Source of the DNA: Mesonia phycicola | GTDB lineage: Bacteria > Bacteroidota > Bacteroidia > Flavobacteriales > Flavobacteriaceae | Direction: 5' to 3' | DNA: 64,000 nt | NCBI RefSeq assembly: GCF_900141885.1 | Contig: NZ_FQYY01000008.1 | Location: 150,973 to 214,972, forward strand | Shown here: positions 54,511-62,500 of the stretch, one piece after another | Layout: each line of letters starts with the position of its first letter | Position numbering within the stretch: the first letter of the stretch is position 1 | Translations under genes and position numbers: made by a program | Notes under the pieces: generated by a model | What the model saw: only the letters and a program-made list of their open reading frames with translations | Told to the model about the DNA's origin: nothing | Databases searched by the model: none

Positions 54511-55680
54511 CTAACTTTTTAAGGCTTGTTGTAAATCTAAAATAATATCATCAACGTGCTCTAAACCTATTGATATTCTTACCAACCCATCTGTAATACC
54601 TACCTGCAATCTATCTTCTTTAGAGAGTTTACTATGCGTGGTAGATGCAGGGTGAGTAACTATGGTTTTAGTATCTCCTAAATTGGCACTTCTAGAACAT
54701 AGATTTACTGCGTTAATAAAATGTCTGCCTGCTTCTACACCTCCTTTTATTTCAAAAGAAATAATATTTCCACCTAGTTTCATTTGCTTTTTAGCAATGT
54801 GATACTGCGGATGCGTTTTTAAAAAAGGATACTTTACGTTTTGGGTATATTTATTATTTTCTAAAAATTGGGCAACTTTCAAGGCATTTTCACAGTGTTT
54901 TTCTAACCGTACCGGAAGCGTTTCTAAACTTTTAGACAACACCCAAGCGTTAAACGGACTTAATGCCGGACCTGTATTTCTAGAAAAGAGATAAATTTCT
55001 CTAATTAAATCTGCTTTCCCAACAGTAACCCCACCTAAAACTCGACCTTGCCCATCAATTAATTTAGTTGCTGAATGAATTACTAAATCTGCTCCAAATT
55101 TGATAGGGTTTTGTAAATACGGGGTAGCAAAACAATTATCTATCACTAAAATTAAATGGTGTTTTTTGGCTATTTTACCTAAAAACTCTAAGTCTAAAAT
55201 ATCTACTCCTGGGTTGGTTGGAGATTCTGCAAAAATAATTTTAGTGTTTGAAGTAATTAACTTTTCAATTGTTTCTACCTCATTTACTTTAAAATAGGAG
55301 TGTGAAATATTCCACTTCGGAAAAAACTTAGTAAACAAACTATGGGTAGAACCAAAAACTGAACGAGATGAAACAATATGATCTCCACTATTTAGTAAAG
55401 CCGCTAAGGTTGAAAATACCGCACTCATACCCGTTGCAAAAGCATAACCACTTTCTGCTCCTTCCATTTTGGTAATACGCTCTATAAACTCTGAAGTATT
55501 TGGGTTACTAAATCTGCTATAAATATTTCGTTCTTTTTCTTCTGAAAAAGAAGCACGCATTTCTTCTGCATCTTCAAACACATAACTTGAAGTTAAGTAT
55601 AATGGTGAAGAATGTTCTTGGTGTTGCGAACGCTCTATTTGTGTTCTTATCACTTCTGTTTCTAGATGAAAATGACTCAT
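54511..55680 (-). CDS. Trans-sulfuration PLP enzyme, probable MetZ/MetB type
   Basis: A 389-residue Cys/Met-metabolism PLP enzyme. Signatures are SSPLYLTSSYVFEDAEEM, YSRFSNPNTSEFIERI, FATGMSAVFSTLAALL, FAESPTNPGVDILDL, and the PLP lysine in VIHSATKLIDGQGRVLGG. The DGQGR after the lysine fits O-succinylhomoserine sulfhydrylase (MetZ) best among those I know, but cystathionine gamma-synthase cannot be excluded. The operon already holds an O-acetylhomoserine sulfhydrylase (metY), so this is a second homoserine-ester enzyme. It starts 9 bp past hom. Confidence 0.87.
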   Translation of the reverse strand: MSHFHLETEVIRTQIERSQHQEHSSPLYLTSSYVFEDAEEMRASFSEEKERNIYSRFSNPNTSEFIERITKMEGAESGYAFATGMSAVFSTLAALLNSGDHIVSSRSVFGSTHSLFTKFFPKWNISHSYFKVNEVETIEKLITSNTKIIFAESPTNPGVDILDLEFLGKIAKKHHLILVIDNCFATPYLQNPIKFGADLVIHSATKLIDGQGRVLGGVTVGKADLIREIYLFSRNTGPALSPFNAWVLSKSLETLPVRLEKHCENALKVAQFLENNKYTQNVKYPFLKTHPQYHIAKKQMKLGGNIISFEIKGGVEAGRHFINAVNLCSRSANLGDTKTIVTHPASTTHSKLSKEDRLQVGITDGLVRISIGLEHVDDIILDLQQALKS

Positions 55681-55689
55681 GATTCTAGT

Positions 55690-56769
55690 TTAATTACAAC
55701 AATTAATTTGTTTAGCTAATTTAATTACATCACTTACTACACCTCTAGCTGTTACTGCTGCTCCTGCGCCAGCACCTTGAATTACCAAAGGCTGTGCACC
55801 ATAAGATTCTGTATAAATTTCAAAAAGAGAATCTGCACCTTGTAATGCCCCAAGCGGATTTTCTTTTTGCTCTGTAACCAGTTTTACTTCTAAAATTTGC
55901 TTTTCTACATCAAGCTCACCAATATAACGTAAGACCTCATTTTCATTTAATTGTGTTTTCAGTAATTGAAATTCTTCATCTAAATCGGTAATATTTTCTT
56001 GAAAAGTATTTATTGGAGTTGTTTCTGCTAAATGTACAGGTACTAGACTTTTCACTTTTACATCTTCTAAATTATAAGTAAGCTGAAGTTCTCTAGCTAG
56101 AATTAATAATTTTCTAGCTACATCTGTACCAGAAAGATCTACACGTGGGTCTGGCTCTGTATAACCTTTGGTCTCTGCAAGCGTCACTACTTCACTAAAG
56201 TTTTTATTTTCTTTTGAAAATGTATTGAAAATATAACTTAGTGATCCAGAAAATACACCTCTAATTTTAGTTACCTTCTCTCCAGATTGATGTAGGTTTT
56301 TTATGGTTTCTACTACTGGAAGTCCTGCCCCCACATTAGTTTCATATAAAAATTGCTTGTTATTTTCTTTTAGAAGTTCTCTAAAAAAAACATAATCATC
56401 ATAAGCTAAGGTATTGGCTACTTTATTTGCCGCAATAATATGAAAGCCATTTTCTACCAAATTTGTATAATTATTTACAAACTCTATAGAAGCAGTAGCA
56501 TCGATAGCTACCACATTCTCCCAATGTTTAGATTTAACATAATCAATAATTTCTTCTACTTGATACGGAAGTCCAAAATCTACAAAATTTGCTTTCCAAT
56601 TTTCGTCTACGCCTTCATCTTTAATAAATGCTGTAGATGAATTTAAAATCACAGGAATTTCAATTTCTAAACCTTGTTGTTTAAATATTTTTTGCGCTTG
56701 AATAATTTGGTTGATAAACGTACTACCTACGTTACCTATGCCAAACAAGATGAGCTGTATTTTTTTCAT
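55690..56769 (-). CDS. hom: Homoserine dehydrogenase
   Basis: Reduces aspartate semialdehyde to homoserine, the branch point to Met and Thr. The NAD(P)-binding GIGNVGSTFINQI is N-terminal; AANKVANTLAYDDY, ETNVGAGLPVVETIKNLHQS, GVFSGSLSYIFNTF and the catalytic region KGYTEPDPRVDLSGTDVARK are conserved. At 359 residues it has no aspartokinase or ACT domain. It overlaps metX by 38 bp. Confidence 0.93.
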   Translation of the reverse strand: MKKIQLILFGIGNVGSTFINQIIQAQKIFKQQGLEIEIPVILNSSTAFIKDEGVDENWKANFVDFGLPYQVEEIIDYVKSKHWENVVAIDATASIEFVNNYTNLVENGFHIIAANKVANTLAYDDYVFFRELLKENNKQFLYETNVGAGLPVVETIKNLHQSGEKVTKIRGVFSGSLSYIFNTFSKENKNFSEVVTLAETKGYTEPDPRVDLSGTDVARKLLILARELQLTYNLEDVKVKSLVPVHLAETTPINTFQENITDLDEEFQLLKTQLNENEVLRYIGELDVEKQILEVKLVTEQKENPLGALQGADSLFEIYTESYGAQPLVIQGAGAGAAVTARGVVSDVIKLAKQINCCN

Positions 56770-57745
56770 TTTTATTTTTAGTTTTTTGAAATATAGGTTG
56801 TAACAAAGTTGCTAGTTGTTGGTGCTCTATTAAAAAAGCATCGTGCCCATGAATAGATTTAATTTCTGTAATGCTAACTGACAATTGATGTTCACTTAAT
56901 TGCACATAAGTATCCCAATTATCATCTGCTAGAAAAAATTGATCTGAATTGACCGCTATTAAATGAATTTGTGATTTAATTTTCTTAGCAAATTTTAACC
57001 AATCTCCAGTACCTTTAGAAATATCTATAGTGCTTAATAAATGATTCATTAACCGATAAGCAGGCAGTTTATAACGATGCTTCAATGCTTTGCCATGAAA
57101 ATCTAACCAGTTTTGCACTTTAAAAGATTCCTCCTCCTTTTTTCTATTAAATTTTTGATTTAACGATGCTGGCGTGCGGTACAATGTCATTGCGTGGCGA
57201 CGAGCATCTACAATAGGTTCTGAAGAATTATTAAGAATAGCTTCTTGAATTTTGCAATTAGCCAACACCCAATCGTTTGCTGTATGGTGCGACGCTATAG
57301 GAATAATATGTTCTGCTAAATTGGGATAATTTATGGCGATGTGCCACGTAATTGCCCCCCCTATAGAACAACCTACAATTGCATACAGTTTTTCAATTTT
57401 TAATACCTGAAGACCTTGTGCAAAAAGTTTAGCTACATCGTCTATCGTAAAATCTTTATAATTAAAAATCAAATCTTCTACATCACCACTGTAACCATTA
57501 CCAGGTATATTAAATGCTAAGACCGTAAATTTATTTAAATCAATTGTTTTTTCTTCTCCTACAATTTGATCAAACCAAGCATTTTTACCAACTAATGTTG
57601 AGTTTCCTGTAAGAGCATGATTTACTAAAACTACAGGGGCACTCCCTAACGACTGGCCAAAAATTTGATAAGACAAATCAAAATCTTTACTAAAGCCTTT
57701 TTCTGTTTTAAAATCTTTTACTGTAATAAATCTTAAGCTAGACAT
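56732..57745 (-). CDS. metX: Homoserine O-acetyltransferase
   Basis: An alpha/beta-hydrolase-fold acyltransferase that makes O-acetylhomoserine for MetY. VNHALTGNST, AFNIPGNGYSG, the nucleophile elbow IVGCSIGGAITWH, and the distal IHGHDAFLIEH (His) are seen. The acid is probably in AVNSDQFF. I choose the ATG at 57745 (MSSLRFITV), 4 bp after the metY stop; the open frame reaches an ATG at 57769, inside metY, but the extra eight residues look unneeded. It overlaps hom by 38 bp. Confidence 0.92.
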   Translation of the reverse strand: MSSLRFITVKDFKTEKGFSKDFDLSYQIFGQSLGSAPVVLVNHALTGNSTLVGKNAWFDQIVGEEKTIDLNKFTVLAFNIPGNGYSGDVEDLIFNYKDFTIDDVAKLFAQGLQVLKIEKLYAIVGCSIGGAITWHIAINYPNLAEHIIPIASHHTANDWVLANCKIQEAILNNSSEPIVDARRHAMTLYRTPASLNQKFNRKKEEESFKVQNWLDFHGKALKHRYKLPAYRLMNHLLSTIDISKGTGDWLKFAKKIKSQIHLIAVNSDQFFLADDNWDTYVQLSEHQLSVSITEIKSIHGHDAFLIEHQQLATLLQPIFQKTKNKNEKNTAHLVWHR

Positions 57746-57749
57746 ATTC

Positions 57750-59042
57750 TTAATATTGAACCAGTTCATTTGTTTTTACTAAAGCTTCTTTAAGGTCTTG
57801 TTTTAAATCTTCAATATCTTCTAAACCTACACTTAGTCTTATTAAATCTTGAGAAACACCTGTAGTTAGCTGAGCTTCTTCGCTTAATTGTTGATGCGTT
57901 GTACTAGCTGGGTGAATAATTAGTGATTTTGTGTCTCCTATATTTGCTAGTAAAGAAAATAACTTGGTATTATCTGCTATTGTTTTTGCTGCTTCAAAAC
58001 CGCCTTTCACTCCAAATGTTACTAAACCACTTTGTCCCTTAGGAAGGTATTTTTTAGAAAGATTATAATATTCGCTTTTTTCTAAACCAGGATAATTTAC
58101 CCAAGCTACTTCTTCTTGTTGCTGAAGCCATTTAGCTATTTGCAATGCATTTTGTGAATGTTGTTTAATTCTGATTTCTAGTGTTTCTAAACCTTGAATA
58201 ATTTGAAAAGCATTAAAAGGGCTTAATGCTGCACCGTGATCTCTTAAACCTTCTACTCTAACTTTAGCAATAAAAGCCGCTTCTCCCAATGCTTCGTGAT
58301 AAATTAAACCGTGATAACCAGCAGAAGGTTCTGTAAATTCAGGAAATTTACCATTAGCCCAATCAAAATTTCCCGCATCAATAATTGCACCTCCTAGAGC
58401 GGTTCCGTTTCCATTAATATATTTGGTAAGCGAATGAATTACGATATCTGCACCGTGCTTAATAGGGTTTAGTAAACTTGGTGTTGCTACTGTATTATCT
58501 ACAATAAAAGGAACCTTGGCTTTTTTAGCTTCTGAAGAAATAGCCTCTAAGTCTAAAACATCTAATTTGGGATTACCAAGTGACTCTACAAATATTGCTC
58601 TTGTATTTTGTTGAACAGCTTTCCCGAAATTTTCTGTATCTGATGCATCTACAAATGTAGTAGTGATACCAAACCTAGGTAATGTAACATTTAAAAGATT
58701 ATATGTACCGCCATACAAACTACTAGAAGCTACAATATGATCTCCTGCTTTTAGCAAGGTTAGCAATGTTGTATTGATTGCAGCGGTACCAGATGCTGTT
58801 ACTACAGCTCCTATCCCTCCTTCTAAAGCTGCTAAACGTTGCTCTAAAATATCGTTCGTAGGATTATTTAATCTTGTGTAAATAAACCCAGGTTTAGCTA
58901 AACTAAAAACATCTGCTGCGTGTTGAGAGTCATTAAATACATAAGAAGTAGTTTGGTATAACGGAACTGCTCTTGTGCCTTTGTTTGTTGTTACGTCGTG
59001 ACCTGCGTGTAATGCGTTTGTTGAATTTTTTAAAGTACTCAT
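57750..59042 (-). CDS. metY: O-acetylhomoserine sulfhydrylase
   Basis: Uses sulfide and O-acetylhomoserine to make homocysteine. A 430-residue Cys/Met PLP enzyme: NALHAGHDVTTNKGTRAVPL, YTRLNNPTNDILEQRLAALE, FVESLGNPKLDVLDLEAI, PLP lysine in VIHSLTKYINGNGTALGG, and the insertion around FPEFTEPSAGYHGL that marks the long MetY group. It heads the methionine operon and follows two leader-peptide attenuators in series, the nearer terminator ending 43 bp before the start. Confidence 0.94.
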   Translation of the reverse strand: MSTLKNSTNALHAGHDVTTNKGTRAVPLYQTTSYVFNDSQHAADVFSLAKPGFIYTRLNNPTNDILEQRLAALEGGIGAVVTASGTAAINTTLLTLLKAGDHIVASSSLYGGTYNLLNVTLPRFGITTTFVDASDTENFGKAVQQNTRAIFVESLGNPKLDVLDLEAISSEAKKAKVPFIVDNTVATPSLLNPIKHGADIVIHSLTKYINGNGTALGGAIIDAGNFDWANGKFPEFTEPSAGYHGLIYHEALGEAAFIAKVRVEGLRDHGAALSPFNAFQIIQGLETLEIRIKQHSQNALQIAKWLQQQEEVAWVNYPGLEKSEYYNLSKKYLPKGQSGLVTFGVKGGFEAAKTIADNTKLFSLLANIGDTKSLIIHPASTTHQQLSEEAQLTTGVSQDLIRLSVGLEDIEDLKQDLKEALVKTNELVQY

Positions 59043-59083
59043 TTTTTAAAATTTTAATTATTAAATATTTTTGATTTTTAGGT

Positions 59084-59125
59084 ATAAAAAAAGTCCCTTT
59101 GGTTAACTATTACCAAAGGGACTTT
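59084..59125 (-). terminator. Second attenuator terminator of the met operon
   Basis: A perfect 14-bp stem (plus 59090-59103 with 59112-59125) with an 8-base loop followed by seven T on the minus strand, 43 bp before metY. The top of the stem and loop (plus 59106-59115) can pair over 10 bp, with one G-U, with a segment of the leader-peptide gene (plus 59160-59169). Confidence 0.92.
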
Positions 59126-59149
59126 AAGTTGAAAAACAATTAGCTTAAA

Positions 59150-59245
59150 TCACAAAATATGGCAATAGTGTAATGGATGGTGCATCATAAGACACATCAT
59201 CATTGGCATTGCCATCATTACATTATTTACCAAATTAAGTTTCAT
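59150..59245 (-). CDS. Met-rich leader peptide 2 of the met operon
   Basis: A 31-codon gene. After MKLNLVNNV the peptide reads MMAMPMMMCLMM, eight Met in twelve residues, then HHPLHYCHIL and a TGA. Thirteen nucleotides after the last Met codon begins ACTATTGCCA, which is complementary to TGGTAATAGT at the top of the following terminator. This matches the attenuation layout, with ribosomes stalling when Met-tRNA is scarce. It stands after terminator 1, so RNA polymerase reaches it only if the first attenuator is passed. Confidence 0.85.
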   Translation of the reverse strand: MKLNLVNNVMMAMPMMMCLMMHHPLHYCHIL

Positions 59246-59305
59246 TTTCAATTATTTTTCTTTTTCATAGCACCTGTTTCACAGGTTTTTTTGTTTAGAA
59301 TAAAG

Positions 59306-59337
59306 CAAAAAAAAGCCGCTGCGGTGGGCAGCGGCTC
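59306..59337 (-). terminator. First attenuator terminator of the met operon
   Basis: On the minus strand AGCCGCTGC and GCAGCGGCT (9 bp, G/C-rich, 5-base loop) run directly into eight T. The 5' arm CGCTGC (plus 59328-59333) can instead pair with GCAGCG of leader peptide 1 (plus 59374-59379). Confidence 0.92.
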
Positions 59338-59358
59338 TATAAATTTTATATTTAAAAA

Positions 59359-59427
59359 TTATGCAATAGAACACGCTGCGGAGTTTCTCCACATCATCAT
59401 ATTTATATTACAAATTAAATTTTTCAT
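59359..59427 (-). CDS. Met-rich leader peptide 1 of the met operon
   Basis: A 22-codon gene whose peptide begins MKNLICNIN, then MMM, then WRNSAACSIA and a TAA. The GCAGCG of codons 17-18 (Ala-Ala) begins 12 nt after the last Met codon and is the reverse complement of the 5' arm of terminator 1. It shares its frame with the Phe/Tyr leader at 47.4 kb: an MKN start, a run of the sensed residue, an R-N-x-S-A-like tail, a short spacer, then terminator. A promoter is placed 20 bp upstream, so the transcript would start about 13 nt before its ATG. Confidence 0.85.
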   Translation of the reverse strand: MKNLICNINMMMWRNSAACSIA

Positions 59428-59446
59428 TACTTGTTTTATTCTTCTA

Positions 59447-59479
59447 CAAAGATAAAGGCAGAAAAAGTTAATAAACAAA
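59447..59479 (-). promoter_or_regulatory. Promoter of the methionine operon leader
   Basis: On the minus strand TTTG (plus 59476-59479), a 21-bp spacer and TATCTTTG (plus 59447-59454) fit the flavobacterial promoter pattern. Confidence 0.65.
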
Positions 59480-59505
59480 TTTTTTACTATGTTTTTTTAA
59501 AAGTA

Positions 59506-59536
59506 ATAAAAAAGCCCTCTGTTTAGAGGGCTTTTT
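59506..59536 (-). terminator. Terminator of the large T9SS gene
   Basis: AAAGCCCTCT (59511-59520) and AGAGGGCTTT (59525-59534) form a perfect 10-bp stem with a GTTT loop; T follows on the minus strand. It separates the large surface-protein gene from the methionine operon promoter. Confidence 0.88.
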
Positions 59537-59559
59537 AAATATATATTGATAAGTATTAA

Positions 59560-62500
59560 TTATCTTTTTAGAGTAAAGTTAGCTTTAAATTCTGCTTTTA
59601 CTAACTCACCATCGGTTTGTAATTGTAAATATTCAATTCTAAACCAGTAATCTCCTGAAGGCATTACTTTCCCATTAAAGGTACCATCCCATCCTTCACT
59701 TGTTGGGCTTAATTGTTTTAATAATTTACCGTAACGATCAAAGATATAGATCTGTGCTCCTGCATTCTCTTCTCCTAATCCTATAATATTCCAACGGTCA
59801 TTATAACCATCTTCGTTTGGAGTGAAGAATTTAGGGTAATCTATAAAGTTAATTACATTAACTGTTACACCACATCCATTTTTATCTCTACCATATACAA
59901 GGTGACTACCTGAAGATAAACCATCTATAGTAACAGTACCATCTTCACCGATATCAAACCAAAGACCATCGTCTACTCTAAACTCATAATCTCCGTTACC
60001 AGAAGCGGTAATTAATAAAGCATGTTCTCCTTCAAAAGCTAAGGTTAAAGGCTCTACGCTAAACTCTGGTGGTGTACTTTGAATTAGTGTAGTACTACTT
60101 GTGCTGCTACATCCTGTTACTATGTTAGTAACAGTTACGGTATAGGTTCCTGACTGTGTAGCCTCTAATACTCCTCCTGTTTCAATTAAGATATTACCAT
60201 CAAGACTCCATTCAAAACTATAGATTGTAGTGTCTAAACCTGTATCAATTACTACTGGATCATAATCTCCTCCTTCTGTTGGAGTAGATGGATCTACGTC
60301 TTCACAAATATACCCATCATAACCAGAGATATCTACCACAGGTCTATCGTCTACTTCAATAGTGATTGTTGCATATAATGCAGACTCACATAGTGTTACT
60401 GTATCTATTACTTCTGCAATAATCGTTTGTGGATTTTCAACTGTTGTATAAGATGACAATTGACTTGCATCAATGTTAACTCCTGACATATAATCATCCA
60501 TACTTGCATAGTATACTATTTCTGTATCTGCTGGCGCTCCTGGGTTAATATCATCGTTATAAGCAGTTAGATCTATAGTTGCAGTGCTTCCTCCTTGTTC
60601 GTCTGAACAAACAATCTCCATAAGATCTACTTCTTCAATATCAGGTCTTGGCTCTACAGTTATTCTTACTGCTCCAATTGCTCCTGTATTATAACAACCA
60701 GTATCTCCGTACTCTATTCTTATGTATAATAAGTCACCGTCTGAAGCTAACTCTCCTGATGAGATTGGGTTTGTTCCTGCTTCAGCATCACTTTCTGAAT
60801 CATAATATGTTATGATATAATTATCAAGATCTAAATCAGTATTCTCTGACTCATCTAATAAAGAGATAAGTTCTGAAGTTACAGGATTAGCTACAGTATT
60901 ATCGTAAACATTTTCTGCAATATCTTCTAAGAATAAAGTCGCTTGAGAACTATTACCATCTTCACATAGAGTATATCCAAATTCATCTGGATTTACTAAA
61001 GCAAGTACTGGAGCTTTAATTACTGCAATCTCTATTGGTACAATTACGTAACAGAAGTTACCATTAATACCACTATCTACTCTTACAAAGATTTCTTGAA
61101 CAATAAGATCATTATCATTAATGCTATTGTAAGAAGGCTCATTAACATAAGCAGTTGGATCTACAATATATTCTGCCGATGAAGTATCTCCATCTTCTGC
61201 TGCTCTTTCTGTTTTGTAGTAAGTTAAAATTACATTTTCACTACCGCTAATCATAGCGCCTGCTTCTGTTAAATCAAACGGATATGCAGTAATACCATCA
61301 TTATTATCATCACACTCTTCTAGTCTAAGTTCATCTGGATCTGTTATTGATGGACTTGGTAGAGGTAATACTTCTAAAGTTAATACAACTACATCTGAAC
61401 ATAATCCTTGTGTAGCTGTATTTACTACTTCTACATAAATTTCTTGGTTATTAATTACATTCTCGTAGTTTGTTGGATCTGCAATTTCATTTCCATTTAA
61501 GTAATCTTGTTCACTTGCATAGTAAGTAAATGAATACGTATTTGGAGGTAATGCTTGACCTGTAATTTCTCCTTCTTTAGAAGTTAAGTCAAATATTGTT
61601 TGTGCTACAGGGACATTATTATAATCATCATCACATAATTGTAATGGTGTTGGCTCTGCAATTGTAGGCAACATTTCTACATTTAAAGTAAAGGTGTTGT
61701 TATTAGTTGCATCAAAAGCATCTATACAACCTGTTATATTACTTTCTATACGAACGTAAATTACTTGACCATTAAATGTATTGGTATACATAGATGGTAC
61801 TATAATAGCATTAGTTCCTGCTTCTGCATCTGCTTGAGATATGTGGTAACTAACCATTACATCTGCTGGGTTTTGAGAACCAATAATATTAGCAGTATTT
61901 ACTGTTAAATCAAACACAGCAAAACCATCATTATTGTCATCACAAACATAAAGATCTTCTAAATTCTCTATCTCTGGAGTTGGTACAGAAATTAATTCTA
62001 CTTGTCCTGTTACATAACAATCTGTAAGGTCGTTGGTTGCTCTTACATAAATAATTTGGCTACCAGAACTATTTACTCCATATAAGCTAGAAGTGTCTAT
62101 TGGATTACCTCCACTGTTTGCACTAGATATAGTGGTATGGAAAGTAATAGTAACATCTGGCTCAGTTCCTAAGATATCTACTGCTAAAAGTGCAAGATCA
62201 AACTCTGCAATACCATCATTATCTTCATCACAAACTTCAATAGGTAAAGTTGGGATTTCTGGAGATGGAAGTGGGTTTACCGTTAATGTTAGTGTGTAAC
62301 CTTGACTTACATAACAACCTGTGTTACTATCTTCTGCTCTAATGTAGATAGTTTGGTTATTAATGGTATTTTCATAAGGACTACTTAGAGCATTCACGTT
62401 ATTGTCTGCATCTGCTTGAGTTAAATAGTACTGAACATCTATACTTGTATCTCCGCCATTAATTTCTAACGTAGCATCTGTTAAATTGAAAAACTCTTTT

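Noticed and set aside
59248..59268. A six-codon minus-strand frame (MKKKNN) just before Met leader 2
   Set aside because: It has no run of a sensed amino acid and no terminator of its own, so I do not count it as a leader.
59272..59286. ACCTGT-TTC-ACAGGT followed by seven T, which looks like a plus-strand terminator
   Set aside because: No plus-strand gene leads into it. On the minus strand, where the operon runs, it has no T tail; it may be a hairpin in the leader RNA.
59177..59455. A plus-strand open frame of 92 codons with a very His-rich start (HHKTHHHWHCHH)
   Set aside because: It is the antisense of the Met leader peptides: runs of ATG read as CAT (His) on the other strand. It crosses both leaders and terminator 1 and has no promoter.
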